Part shown: piece after piece, positions 27,201 to 40,744 of the stretch
Numbering within the stretch: position 1 is the stretch's first letter
Layout: the number at the start of each line of letters is the position of its first letter
Assembly: GCF_047495875.1 (NCBI RefSeq)
Contig: NC_092463.1
Location: 22,991,224 to 23,055,223, forward strand
Source of the DNA: Pithys albifrons albifrons
Taxonomy: Eukaryota; Chordata; Aves; Passeriformes; Thamnophilidae
Direction of reading: 5' to 3'
Length of the DNA: 64,000 nucleotides
Notes under the pieces: model-generated
Databases searched by the model: none
Told to the model about the DNA's origin: nothing
The model's input: only the letters and a program-made list of their open reading frames with translations
Position numbers and translations under genes: made by a program

Positions 27201-30200
27201 GTGGAAGAAATGTTGCTGGTTAAGAGACAGTCTCTCATCAGTGTTTGTTTTTATTTCAGGACGAAACAAACTTCCAAGTTTCCAGTCCCTTTCAGATGGT
27301 AAGCTTTGGCTCGCTGCCTCATTTTCGGAGGGGTACAGATTTACATAAAGCACTTCCAAAAAAAGGGAAGTGTCATCTGCCTTATGATGCAGAAAAAGAA
27401 ACTGAATCATGACCTGTCTGAAAGTTCAGTCATGGGTTGTTCTTTCATCTAAGAAATTAAAGAATTTGCATAATGATTTGGGGTAATTACTTATGAATGA
27501 ATGACAGCTGTTGGCTTTAGAGCAATGTTGTGTTGCCATTTGGTGCTTAGATTTGGGTCTTCTACCATGAAAACCAAGAAAAGGATGGTTTTGGAAGTGC
27601 ATGTGAATCAGGATTTTGATGTGCTACTCAGCTGTGCCTTTCCCTCTCAGCCCTCACTGACACTGGAGTTAAAAACTATGCCCCAGAGCTGCGCAGACCG
27701 AAAGCTGAGTACAAGGTGAGCAGCCTGTCCTTGTTGTATGCAGAGATCAGAGAACTTTCTGCTCACTTGGTTTCATGGGAAATGATTAATCAGTATTTCA
27801 GACAGCAGAGGGCAATGCAGGGAATAGGACAGGGTGCTGCAAGATTCAGCCTTACAATAATTTAGGTGTTCTCTGTTTTTGATCAGAAGTCGGAAGCTTT
27901 CCTGGGGATCTTGGTTACTCCTTCTCCTAAAGAATAGCCCAGCAGTCTTTGTGAAAAGGATTTCTAAATATTGCTTTGTCTGTAAGCTGCTTTCATGTTG
28001 TGTCAGATAAACTGGCATTGCCTGTCCTTTTTACATTTTTTAAAACTGAAGGCTTCAAAATTTCTTGTTCATCCATCACTGGGACAACACAGGGAGAATT
28101 CCAGTTGGCAGGAATGTTTGTCTCCCAGCTAGGCAGTGTTAAGTGTTGCAGAATGTAGTGTATCTTGGGAGTGGATGGATTCCTCCTGCTGAGTGTGAGG
28201 TTGTAGTTCCAGTCCCTAGGTGCAGCCAGGAACAGGACTGAGCCCATATTCCCTACATATACAGACATGCACAATAGTAACACAGCTGCCCACATGGATT
28301 AACGCAGACAGAAACCAATGCCATTACAAGCAGACATGTACAGAAACACTCAAGCTTGATCCTCAGCCTCCTTTCTGTCTCACAAGGATTGAATGCCATT
28401 AGTGAAACATAGACACACTCTGTGGGTCCCTCCAGCAGCTGGTCTTAGACATCTGGTTTGTTTTGTAGCTAAATCCCAGACTCCCATCTCCCCTGGGTGC
28501 TGGCACCTGGACCCTTGAGCCCCTAGGGTTCAAGGTCCCATGCCGATTGCTGGTTCTCAACTCCTTCTTGTTCTCATTGGCTGATCATGAAGTCCACTGG
28601 CATTCATACCAGCACATAGACTTGAACAAGTAGGGTTCACCCACACCAAAGGTGGTTAAATATAGAATTTAATGAGAATTTAAGATACACGGCAGTGATC
28701 CATTGCAGGGCTCAGTCAGACAGACATACTAACTAGCCATTTGTTTAAATTTGACTGGCACCCTACAGCCTTTTTCACCCCAATTTTCCTATTCTTGTTT
28801 CCACTCAATTAATTTTGATCCCTCCTTTCCCTGTTTTTTTATTTCTTGTGAGCTTCCAAAATAAGCCTCACATATTTACACAAGTCTCTTAAAACCCCTC
28901 AGGATTCTCTTTCCCCTGCATCTCACACTAAGTCCTGGGATTTCCCAGTTTGGGGTTGCATGGTGTTTGGGAAAAGTTTCTTATGTTTACTCCTCTTGGT
29001 TTTACACACGAGATAATGACCTAATCTGTCTCATTTGATGGTGGCAAGGAGTAGCCTGTCAGTGTGCTCAGATTGCATTGATTAGGTTACTGTGTTTAGC
29101 TGTCCCTGGCCATCTGATCCTCCACGGGTTGGTGTGTTTATGTCAATTAGCCATTAATCACATAACCTAACACAAAGCACTTCCTCAAAGCACAGGAAAA
29201 GAAGTGTGCCTTGGCCTGCAGAGGCAGTGAAACAGGAAAGGGAAGGGTTGGATGGCCCCTTAAAAGTAGACAGGAGGAGTGTAACTGAGGTGGAATTAAG
29301 AAGGGCGGATTTCAAGTGTCCTGACAATAACAGACTGAGAAGCTGCCTCTGGCCAGAGGTTGGAGGGTACTTTTGACACTCAGCTATACATTGACTTGAG
29401 AGACCCATGTGCAGAGGTCACCTAATAGGACTGGGTCAAACCTTTTATCTTTAGATTTAGGCTGTCAATAAATCTTCAATGAATTTAAAAGTCAATGTTC
29501 TCAGGGCTGGTTCTGGTTGTTCCTTTTCTCTGAGCCTTTTGGGGAGCAGGCTGAATTACAACTGCTGGCTCAAGTGCCTCACAAAGACCTAAATGCCTTT
29601 ATGGAGTCTGAGTAGGCCACAGCCACGTTTCATCCACTGCTTCTATATCATAGTGTCTGCAGGCTGCACAGCAACAATTTCGGTCATTGCAACAGTGGTA
29701 GCATATTGCCTTAAGATGGTCTCACTACAGGTTTCAAGGCCCTTGTCACATTGTACTTGTCTTTTGCGCACTCCACGCGCTATTGTCCCTGTGCTCTCCA
29801 CACTGCTGTGGAAGGCTCACCAGCAGAAATCTGCCTGAATTGTAACCAGAAGCTGACTCTTTCCCTCTCAGGTTTGGGTTTGTCTGTTTTAAGTATATTT
29901 TATTTGTCCTTCTAAAAGCAACATGGAAGTTTTAATTTGGAAGGACAACTTGATGAAATGCTTTTCTTCTAAAGGATATGATGATGGATGTTTCTGAGGC
30001 AATAGAAAGGCTGTGTTACCGTGTGAGCTTTTAGCTTCCCTCCCCATCAGCATATGCAGTGTGAGGGCTCAGCATCTGCACCTGAACATTGTAGGCACAC
30101 ATCCTACTAACAACTTCCCTGGAGCAGCTGAATAATAAGTGTGAGAAGCTAGAGGTGGGCCATCACTGATGCAGCACAAGTGGAAAGCAGCTTGGAGATT

Positions 30201-33200
30201 GCTCACTTGGTCTGGCCTCTTGGGGCTTAAAAATGCTTTATTTTTCCTGTGGCAGGATTACAGCAGTGACTGGAGCCCCAAAGACACAGTCAGGCGAATG
30301 CAGAGGGGCAAGGTAAGGATTTTCCACTCCCACCTGCTTGTAAGAGATGGAGGGTGGGTGGCCCTAAACTGCTTTATACTTCCCTATGTTCCTGGCTATT
30401 CCAGGAGCAGGGAAGGCCTCTGTGTTTCTTCCAACACTTAGCAGAGATGGTGCTCTGCATGTCTGTTGCTTTGCCAGGTGGTAGTGCTGGGATCACACTA
30501 GCTCAGGAGCAGAAGGAGACCTTCAGGGCTTTTTGCTTTGTTTGAGTTGTCCCCTCAGCGAGGCTTTGACAGGAGGTGTCTATATAGCTATGTCCCTCTC
30601 TACCCTTTCTGCTCCCTTGGGCTGGGTTTATTTTAAAAATCTGAGGCTGTGGGGCTTTATCTCCATTCTCAGTTGGTGGCATATGGAAGGAGGAAGGCAG
30701 AAATGGTTTTGGTTACACTGGAGCTGGAATCTTAGTCTCAGCTGCCTCAGTGTGCAGTGAGCACATAAAGAGCTTGTGATTTTACTCTGCATGTGTCTCC
30801 TCAGGCTGAAGTGAACCAATGGCTGAGAGGCCACAGATATGGGGTAAGAAGAACTGAGAGAGTTACAACTCTGCTTTTCTGGTCTGTGTGGAAAGAGCCC
30901 TGCAGAGTTCTCTCTTCCTGTCAAGGCTAGTGGTTTGTGGAGTACAGGGAAGTTTTGCCATGTTACAAGCATGTTTGTGCTGAATATACATTGTTTGCTG
31001 TCCTAGACTGGGCAGTAATGAAGGCTGACTCTGCAGCCCCTGTGGGCAGATTTCCAGGGATTATGTGGCATGTGATTTCAGCTAAATGAGAATTTCTCTG
31101 CTGGTTGGGAGGGCAGTTATTCAGGTTACTGAACAGCTTATGGGAAAAGAATATATAATAAATACCTTCCGGGTTGGTTCAGCCTGCAGGCTGTTTGATG
31201 CACCATATGCCTGCTTATACCTCTTCTATCTCCAGGTCTGCTCTCTAGAGAGATTTCGCTCCCTGCAGGACAAGCTGGTGCTCTTGGATGAAGCTGTGGC
31301 AGGGCATGATGGGAATGTCATTACAGCTGTGAGTCCTGTTGAGGCCATACAGGGCTGGGACCTGTGGGTGACCCCACGGAGGGTGCTTGTGAGAATGCAG
31401 CCAGTGGCCACCTGGTCTTACAAGACTGGCAAAGTGTTCTTTAGCTAAAACCAAACAGTTACTGAAAAGTGTGAGAGCTTAAGACTGGGAAGTTCCGTAT
31501 TACTGCTGGCTATCCTGCCAATTTACAGAATTCATATTAATTCAGGTTAATAATAAGGAACCTTACAGATCTTTGCAGCAACTTGAAGGTCGAAGTTTAA
31601 TCTGCTCAATGCAGCACAGAAGGTTTGAGGGGCCTCACCAGTTTTTCTGTCTTCTAAAGCATCAGGCAGCAAATGGGATGATGTCAAAGCTTCCCTCATC
31701 CAGGTCTTTTAATCCTTTGGATCTTGCATGGAAAAATTTTTCATTGTAAATATTGTTCTCACTTATCTAAGCTCCAGAGTAGTCAGTTAGGCAGGCATCT
31801 AGGCAGCTGTGGCTGTGGGTCACAGCTTGTCCTGGATCTAGTGGCTAGCAGAATTCAATTCAGTTCTGTAAGAGCTGTGTTTTCAGAATCCCTTGTGAAA
31901 AGCTTCCCCAGGCCTTGATCAGTTTGCTATCTGTCTCTGTCTGAATTCTGAGCTGTCTGTTTGTGCTTACAGGTCCTGATATTCCTGAAACGGACGCTAC
32001 GGAGAGGTGAATGTGACTGGGGCTGGGGTTTCTATAGTGTTTCACTTAAGGGAAGAGGGGCTAAGTTTTTCACTGGGTGCAAGTCACAGAGAAAGTAGCT
32101 GGGGTATTGCTGTTTCACAGAGCATGAAATACTTTTGCAGTGAGTATAATATGGGAGGGGGATTGGTGATGCCCACAAAGGCCCCAGAGAGGAGCTTTAA
32201 GCAGTGGTAGGTGGTGGTGGTGGTGATGGGGTGAATGAAAATGAAGCTGTAGACATAGCACATAGCTGTGAATTCAGCAGGCAGCCCAGTGAACAGGCTT
32301 TTCTGTGATGTGGCCTCTAAGACTGTGATTTGAGATGGGATAGGGTTGCTGAATCCTGCCAATGGCTTGCAACTCCATGCACTGTGCTTAGTCCCCTCTG
32401 GCTTGGCAGTGCTAACTTACTTTACCCACCTGTATGTAATCTCTCTCCCCCATAGAGATCTTGTTTCGGGAGCTGGAGGTGAGGCAGGTGGCCTTGTGTC
32501 ATCTGATCCATTTCCTCAAAGAGACGGGTGAGCAGAAGTTCCTTCTGGATCTGCTCAGGTGAGGCTCTTGACCTGTCTTGTGGCAGGGCTGAGCACGCTG
32601 CTTGGAATCTGCCTCCAGGTTAATGCTTGCTCATTCCCTTTTGCAGATTCCTAGACAGGACTGAGGAAGTTGCTGTGAGTATTCCCAGGAGCATAAGCTG
32701 CTTTAGTGCAGAGGGAGTGTAATGGGCAGGGGGAGGTTGGCTTCAGGGTGTCTGGTGGTCAAGTGAGAGCTTTCCATCCCTGTTTTGCTCTCTGGAATCC
32801 TGTGTCTCCCAAATCCATGAGAACAGACTGCTTCTTTCTCTTCTCCCTCCAGTTGTCCCAGTACCGGGAGCATTTGAACATCCAGGATGTAGAAAAAAGG
32901 AGGGAATTTTTGAAAGGCTGCATTGGGTAAGAAAAAAATGCAAGATGGTGGGAGGGATGTGGGTGCTTCGTAGAAGGTGATAGTAAAGAAAATCAGACTG
33001 TTGCAGCGCCACAGCTTATGTGGTTTGGGAGCTCATGTTGGTGTTGCTTCAGTGGGAGTGGGATGGTGCAGACACAGTGTAGACCAGAAAGGAAGCATTT
33101 GTGGTGATCTCTAGTCCAGCATCTTCTGCTGCTCGGGGGTGAAGATGCTTCAAGGGACTTTCTGATCATTGACCCTTCAGGTTATGAAAGATGGAAATTT

Positions 33201-36200
33201 GGGTGTCTGAGAACTTCAGGAAGTTGGTAGCATCCACTTAAGGTGGTTCTATGAGAGGTGCCCTGTAATGTTTCTTTCTCTGGAGCCTGTGTAGGAGGGA
33301 GCTGGTTGGAGAGGGCAGCAGTGCAGGAACTTGAGTACCTACTAGCCACTTGGGCAGGATAAAATGGGAGCTTTTCCCCACATCTCTGTCTGTGGGGATC
33401 TTGTTTAGTAGAGATGGACACCTTTCTTAGTGTACTTACAAGTACGTGAAGGATATTGTACTTCTTAAGAGCTGGTGAGTGTCTCCTTCCTTTGTGTCTG
33501 GCCAGGCTGCCATTCTCAGCTGAGGATACCTCCCACATCCAAGACCATTATACCCTATTGGAGCGACAGATCATCATTGAGGTATGAAATCTTCCCCGCT
33601 GGTCAGGGGATGGCTTGGGACTACCTGTGAGATCTTTCTGTCCCTAACTTACACCACTTTGGATCTAAGCAATCTGGCTACTGTGGTTTTATCTGCTATC
33701 CAATCTACATGTGAAATACCAGATCTGAGAGTCCATAGCATGTTGAGGCTGTGTTTGTGCATTGCAATCACAGCACTCTCCCCACGTCTCTATCCCACAG
33801 CTAAACAGGCAGTTCCCCTGGCTCATGTTCACCTTGTCTGTCTTCCTGATTCCACAGGCTAATGATCGGCACTTGGAGATGGCTGGGCAGTCAGAAATAT
33901 TTCGGAAATATCCTCGCAAGGCTTCAATTCTCAATATGCCATTAGTGACCACTCTCTTCTATTCCTGTTTCTACCACTACAGAGAGGCTGAGGTGAGAAA
34001 AATGTGGGAGAAGACAAGGGTTACATGTCATTCTTGTAGCCCTCAAGATGTGGGGCAGTCAAGCTGGAGCATGTTAAGGAAAGAAAGGGAGAGAGGTCAT
34101 ATTTCATTGCTCAGAGAGACCTTGTCTGGGACCAGTTTGGAGTTTTCTTTTGCACTGAGACATTCAACCTGGAACAGCTTGTCAGGGAGTTGCTCCAAGG
34201 AGCCAGAGTTGGCCCTAAATCCCATTAGATTGAGGTGTGCATTACTGGTCTTGGAAGTGCTGGAGTTACACCAGTTGAGGATGTAGGGAAACCAGACCAG
34301 AGAGAGAGAGAGTTAACAGGGTGGGATAGTTGCTGTCTTCTGCCAGCTGTTTCCTCTGTGGTACTAACATGAGCAAAAAGCAGTAAAATCTTGGAAAGGT
34401 TCACCCTGTGCAAGGCAGATGCCTTGCAACAGGTGTCTGAACCTCCCTTGTGGCCTGCTCTGCTGAGTTTGCACTGACTTGTCTGCTTTCTCTAGGGAAC
34501 ATTCAGCAGCCCCACCAACCTGAAGAAAACATTTAAGGTGCGTGAGTCTCCCCCTGTTGTGGCAACACTAGCTGAAAACATGCACAGACAAATTGTATAT
34601 AGTAGTGAGAGAACTCAGTAGGAGGAATTCGAGGGACTCGGCACTGAGATAGGGAGGGGGATGGCATCCTTTTTGAGCAGGGCACTTCTGGCAGCTCAGA
34701 AAGGCTGGTGGGAGTCATACAGAGACTTTCAATGGACACACCCTGTCTGCAGCAGCACTTGCAAATTGCCACTTCCTACTCTACAGTGCTGGCTGTGGCC
34801 TCAGGCAGTATCTTGCCTCTTTGTGTGGCTGTTGGTGTGGGACCTGACTGGGCTGAGGCAGATGTCATTCTTGTCCAACCTACATAGGCCTTCTGAGCTG
34901 TGCTAGTGCTCTGACTGCAGCTTTCTGCCTTGCAGATTCCTGATAAGCAGTATGTGCTGACTGCCCTGGCTGCCCGTGCTAAGCTGCGAGCCTGGGATGA
35001 TGTGGATGCCCTCCTCACCACCAAGGTGAGCTGTGGAAAGCCTTGCCGGGGATGCAGTTCCAAGTACTGGTATCTGCTACTGAGTGCTGACTTGTTCTGG
35101 AGTTACTTGACAGACTGGTTCTGTTTCAGCAGGGCCCAGCACCTCTGCTGCAGGGTGTTGTAATACCTTTCTCCTCACCGTGCCTAAAAACCTCTGTTGG
35201 CCTGGCTTGGCTGCAGCAACAAGCTCAGAGAAAGGGGCTACCCTCGAGCTCTGTTATCAAAGGGTTTGGAGCCAGCCTGTGCCCAGCCACTGCATGAAGA
35301 GCTCTGCCAGAGGTGCATGTGGTGGCTGGTAGAGTATGTTGCTGGCACTAAGAAAAAAGCATTTTCTTGTAGCTGGAGGAATTGCTCTTTAGTTTTAACA
35401 CAGGTTTGGCTCTTGTTTCAGAACTGGCTGGGCTACACCAAGAAGAAGGCACCTATTGGCTTCCACCGGCTCGTGGAGATCTTGCAGAGGAACAATGCTC
35501 CTGTGCAGGTGAACAAGGAACCACTGCTTATGTACTCCTGTTCTTCTTTGGGATTTGGTGTGTGAATAACTCCCCAAGTGGAGCTGCTTCCTAGTTGGGA
35601 GCGGGAGAAGAGTTCGCTGAGGTGCTGGCATCAACAGGAAGTGTGGCTGATAGTGAGGGCTGGATCCTATCTGACTGCGAGAGGGACAGCAGATCTAGAG
35701 TTGTCTGTGAACCTTCTCCCCATGTACATTGCCACCTTTCTTTAATACATTAAATATTCTCTTGCTTAATCTGGCTAGCAATGGTTAACCTGATCTGTAT
35801 GAACAAAGTAGCATAGGACTCTGAGCTTTGTGAGCAAAGCTTTACTGACTCTGGGATGCTGAGCAGTCTTGACCAGGTCACTTGTTCCTTAGGAAGGAAC
35901 TTAGGAAGGGGTCCAGTCTGTGTGACCAGCAACCTTGAAAGGTTTTGGGACTGAGGTGAGAGAATGAGGTAGGAGATACCTGCAGAAGGCAGCTGAGACA
36001 TTCATCCATCTCTGCCAGGTGCTGCAGGAGTATGTGCGCCTAGTGGAGGACGTGGAGACCCGGTTGAACCTTGCTACCAAATACAAGTGCCATGATGTTG
36101 TCATTGAGGTAGGTCCCTGCTGCGTGTGGGAAGAGATGGGACACAAGCCTGCTTTTTCTCTCTGGCTTTTCTGCGCTCTGCCACATGCCATGTCGTGTGC

Positions 36201-36813
36201 TTGATGAGGTTTGTTTATCCCTGTGGCCTGGGAAGAGTGCTAAGGTTCCCAGTGGAAGTCCAGTGAGCCAGGAGAGTGGCTCCTAGTATTTGTGCTGTGA
36301 AATTATTCTGTATTGGAAACTTGATAGGGGATTGTAGAGTTGCCCTGCTTACCCGCAGGGCACCATCTAACTGCAAGTGTCCAGTTCACTCAGCTGGGTG
36401 CTGGTTTTACTGTTTATCTAGACATACAGGGATCTAAAGGATCGTATCCAACTGACAGCATATAAGTGCAAGGTGGAGCGGGGCTCTGCAGAAGAAGAGA
36501 AGATAAACAGCATTCTCAACAACATGGTAAGAACTGCTTACTTTTTCTTCACAAGACTCTCACCAGAAACAGATGTAGGTAAGGTGTAAGGGCATGGTTG
36601 CCCTACATACTTTGTCACTCTTGGAAAGCTAATCTTTGGGGTTGCATTCAGCATAGGAATGAATGGTTATACTGTCGGAAAGGGCACCCTCTGGCCATAG
36701 CTGTCCTTGTCAGGGATTGGGAGTTACTAACTTAGCTTCTAAGAGATCTGTGTTCAGCACTGCTGTTAGTCATGTCTTGTTCTCTCTTTTAGCAAATCAG
36801 GTGGAAGAACTGA
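24225..36813 (+). CDS. VIPAS39: VIPAS39 (SPE-39), VPS33B-interacting trafficking protein
   Basis: Nineteen coding exons: 24225-24317, 24736-24835, 26126-26269, 27260-27298, 27651-27715, 30256-30312, 31236-31328, 31973-32006, 32456-32558, 32647-32674, 32853-32926, 33506-33581, 33858-33992, 34496-34537, 34936-35025, 35422-35508, 36019-36108, 36422-36526, 36793-36813. All junction phases agree, giving 491 aa (human about 493). The N-terminus [20 protein letters not shown] is followed by an Asp run (24778-24800), a Ser-rich linker, then [13 protein letters not shown] and a helical C-terminal Vps16-like half ([37 protein letters not shown]), ending QIRWKN. The protein pairs with VPS33B in the CHEVI complex for endosome-to-lysosome and apical recycling traffic; loss in human causes ARC syndrome. 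The start codon directly follows an acceptor, so the upstream exon is 5' UTR. The frame is intact. Confidence 0.97.
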
Positions 36814-37693
36814 GCACCTGTGAAGGAGACTGTTCGGCCGTTGGATTGTCAGTGAAAGCAGAAACTGCAAAACCCAGTCCAGAGCCAACAGAGCAGCTCT
36901 GTTACTACTCATTGCATGATCAGCATTTGTCAGTGACAGTGGGTGCCCATGGCTTGTGGGACAGTGGCATTCAGGCTGGTTGAAGGCAGCTACTCAAATG
37001 GAGCCATCAAAACCGTGGTACTGATCCATCAGGGTTGATTCTTTTTGGAATCTGATTGTCTTTGACTTGGCTGTAAGCCAGGCATGACTTTTGTTTATGG
37101 AGGGAAGTTGCTAGGCACAGCAAAGTTAATGTTTGCTCTGGGTGGTGCCTGGCCTGGTCTTATTCTTGCAAGAGGAACAGGTCAGTCACACTCATGAGTC
37201 TCTCCATTAGACAGTGCTGACCAGTCCCTGTAACATTGAAGCTGGCTTGGGCATCACCAATCATGGCTGTGGCTGGAGTAAAGCCTACTGAACCTAGTTC
37301 TCCCTGCATCACAGTGTTTGGGAAAGGGACCAGCTGCACCTTAAAACTTATTTTGTTGTTGTTTTGCTCTGGCTCACTGTAGGAAAAGAAGTACGTGAAA
37401 TCCTGCAGAGAGCCAGGACAGCAGCCTCTGCCAGTATCCTTCTGCTGGCAGATCCTTTTTGGAAGTTTCCTTTGTCAGGGAAAGACAGGCACCTAGTGTG
37501 GAGCTGATTTAGAGCCCAATGGGTTGGATGGTGAGCAAGCAGGGACTCCTCTCAGCTGACACAAACCTGCTTGCCCCAGCAGCTCTTTCTCTGAGAGTGT
37601 TGTGCCAGGAAGGATTGAACTGCACTTTCTCAGAAACACAACTCCTCAGACAACTGCTGGCCTCATCCTTCCAGACCTCACTTCAAGTCCTTA

Positions 37694-37699
37694 AATAAA
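37694..37699 (+). promoter_or_regulatory. VIPAS39: VIPAS39 poly(A) signal
   Basis: AATAAA in CTTAAATAAAGCTG, about 880 bases after the VIPAS39 stop, followed by T/G-rich sequence. It sets a 3' UTR of about 0.9 kb. Confidence 0.65.
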
Positions 37700-37719
37700 G
37701 CTGTTTCTTTCTCCTTGGG

Positions 37720-40700
37720 CTGTTTATTTCCTTCCCCAACTAAGCACATTGTAACTCTTGTGTGCTAATCCTGAGCAATTTATCACACCTTGCAAGAAAG
37801 GAAATATGCGGAGTGTTTTCTCATGTTCTGAAAAGCACAGTGTGTATCACCATGGAGAGGCTTTCCTTGCAGCGGTACCTTATTTCATGCCTTTAATGCT
37901 CTCAGCACAGATAGATTAATTGTAATGTATGAGAGTTCGCTGCTGCAGGAGGGCCAGGCAACCGTGAGGGTAGGTTTGGATTTCAGATTCCCCACTGCAC
38001 TGCACACTCTCATATTTTTTTTCTGTTGGTGTTTGGTTTTTTCTTACAGGCTCATTTGGGTTGGAAGGGACCTCTTGATCATCTAATCCTGTCCTGCTTT
38101 AGCAGGGTCACCTGGAACAGGCAGACCAGGACTCTGTTCTATTTGGGTTTTCAGTATCATATCTGGAAACCGTCTTTGGGAAACCTGTTCCTGAATTTGG
38201 CCATGTTCACAGTAAAGTTTTGTATCTTCAGATGGATTGAAGTCACGTTTCAGTTTGTGCCTCTTGTTGTCAGTGGGCATCCCTGAAAAATGTCTGGGCA
38301 CCTTTTCTTCATTCCCTCTCATCAGATACTTACATCAATAATCCCCCTGAGCCTTCTCCAGGTTCAACAGCTCTTGGCTTCTCGTAAGAGAAATGCTCCA
38401 GTTCCTTAGTCTTTTGTGGCCCTTTGCTGGACTCAATACATCCATGTCTCTTGTGTACAGAGGAATCTAGAACTGGACCTGGCACTCTGAATTTAGGAAG
38501 CAAGGATCACCTTCCTTAACCTGCTGGCAACATTCATCCTAAGGCAATCCAGGATGCTGTAGACTAGGCTGAGGTTCACTGCCAAGCTCTCACAGATGCT
38601 TCAGTCCAGGACATTGCGCGGTTGTAGCAGTTGTTGGGATTTATGTCAGGGAGCAACAGGAGAAGCTGAACATAGCCTTGTAGGAATCTGAAGCTATAAA
38701 ATAAAAGCCACACCTGTATTCTTGAAGCATGAAGTGCTCCTAATGCTGAGCTAGGCTCTGTGCCTCAGTATCCACATTTTTACCAGGTGTCCTGAGAGCC
38801 TGGGTTAGTGCTCCCCAGCCTGAGCTGGGAAGTGGGACTTCACTTACACAGACTCTTCAGTGCACTTTTTTCATAGCAATTCCAGCAGAACTCTCACTAA
38901 ATAATATTTTCTTGTCAAAAATAGTGAAGGTGTGGAAACCCCAGATCTTTATTTGGTTAGTAATCCACTGTCCACCAAAAACTAATTTAGTTGTTAGGGG
39001 TTTTTTACCAGTCCCTTCTGAGTGAAGTGGAGACATTAACCCTGTTGTTTGAATGCTGGCTAGTTTAAGTCTTGTTTTAATTTAGTCTCTTCAGTTCCTG
39101 TGGCTCTTCAAAATTCTTGTCATTTGCCAAGAACTTAGTTGGTGACTGAGACTCCAGGTTGTTAAATATTCACATAGCAGAAACCATCTTCCCCAGTGGG
39201 TGGCAGTGCTGAAACAGAGACATTACTCTCCCTATTTCATGGCTGCAGGGTCAGTTGTGACAGATAAACTGTTTGCTGGGCCATGAACACCTGCCCAGGA
39301 GAGGAGAGCCTGCAGCATTGCATATGCACTGTCAACTGCCCCACAAACTCTTAGATAAAACAAGACAAGCGGGGAGAATGGTCCTCCAGGGAGACACTGG
39401 AATAAAGTCCTCTTTCTAATCATCTCTGGGCAGAGAGGAGACAGCGATTATTAAAAAGCTTTTTATAGATTTTGAAAACTAGCCAGATCCCAAGGCTTGG
39501 CTGTTTGAGCGAAAGGCTTTAAATCAGCCTGCGTGAACTGGGCCAGGCAGCTGAGGTCTGTGCATGTTTCTTCCTGGCAGAGAGGATGCATGCTTTGTGT
39601 AACCCTTTGCCATGTAGGAACAGTGATGGGTAGCCACCAAAGTCCCTCTGTGGCACTTTGGGCAGGCACAGTGGTCCCAACCTGGAAGCAGTGGTTTATG
39701 TTTCACCTGCATGTGGCAGAGCACAGGCAGTCACACTCCAATGCCCAGAGGTGCTGGTTGGTCACTCTGTGGGCTCTCTCTGTGGGCTCTTGAGTCCCTT
39801 TCTCCTTGCTTATTTCAGCAGACTCACAGAAGCAGAGGCTCACATGCTTTTATAATGCTCAGCTGATGGCCTGTGTGGATGTTGCATTCCTCTGCTGCCT
39901 CCTGTCGCATGTGTTGTCCATTTGTTATTTGTCCTGTCATCCAGGAACCTTGTGCTGTGAACAGCCTTGACACCTCCATCCCTCTCCTCAGGAACCACAC
40001 TGGTAATTGACATTGATTTTGTTTATTCTTCGAGGAAAATAAAAATCAATGCTGAATAGCTGGTGGCCATTTTCTACATAGCCCTGAATGGCAGCACATG
40101 GCATAGCCTGCCTCACCAGATGGCACTGAAACTACTCAGTGACCTCAGTTTTCCTGAATGCTGCCCCGTCTGTGCAGAGTGGAAAACTTCCTGCCCGGGT
40201 TTGTGCACAAGAGTTTTGACAGCAAAGGTTTTTCCTCTTTGATGACTCAAGAGGGGAAAGTAAATGGTTGAATCCTGAGGTACTGCTTGTCCAGGCTTCC
40301 TCTTTGCTCTGAAACTTGCCTCATCCCACAGCTAAAACATGGGCTGCCATGTTGGCTTGGAAGGTGCTTAACTCTCTGTTGCCCTTAGAACCACATACCT
40401 GCCCAGGAAGATTGCCTTAGATGATGTATTAGCAATAAAATACCTGGACTGACATTATCAATCACTTGTGGTTAAAATATGCATACAGTTGTTATTTGGT
40501 CTTTTTAATCAACTGTGAAGAAGTGAAAGACAGTGGTACAGTCTGATCTACAGCTTCCACTTCACTTGGTTCCTCTAAGCAAACGAAGGATTGTAGAAAA
40601 GGGACAATGTGGGGATGTGTTTGGTCTAATCAATTGTCTAAGAGCTGCAGTGGCCTTTTCTATAATTGGGAAAAAGTGGAACTATAGCTCCTTGGACAAT

Positions 40701-40744
40701 CTGCAAGGTAATAAGGGTATAATCTGCTGTTGCTGCTGGGCTTT
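37720..40744. other. VIPAS39/SAMD15 intergenic interval, no gene seen
   Basis: No exon on either strand is recognisable apart from a CR1 fragment at 38048-38640. In mammals the oxidoreductase gene NOXRED1 sits here; I find no nucleotide-binding motif or exon chain for it. Part of the right end is SAMD15 3' UTR: minus-strand poly(A)-like hexamers are ATTAAA at 40504-40509 and AATAAA at 40022-40027. Confidence 0.6.
38048..38640 (-). mobile_element. CR1 LINE fragment
   Basis: The plus strand reads as a reverse-complemented CR1 3' end: CTCATTTGGGTTGGAAGGGA, ATCATCTAATCC, then the antisense of the CR1 tail and ORF2 end (minus strand includes GGGCCACAAAAGACTAAG and ACCTGGAGAAGGCTCAGG). About 0.6 kb, 5'-truncated and diverged. 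Confidence 0.8.

Noticed and set aside
37381..37497. Extra VIPAS39 terminal exon (frame starting EKKYVKSCRE)
   Set aside because: The conserved C-terminus QIRWKN and stop are already encoded at 36793-36813; this lies in the 3' UTR.
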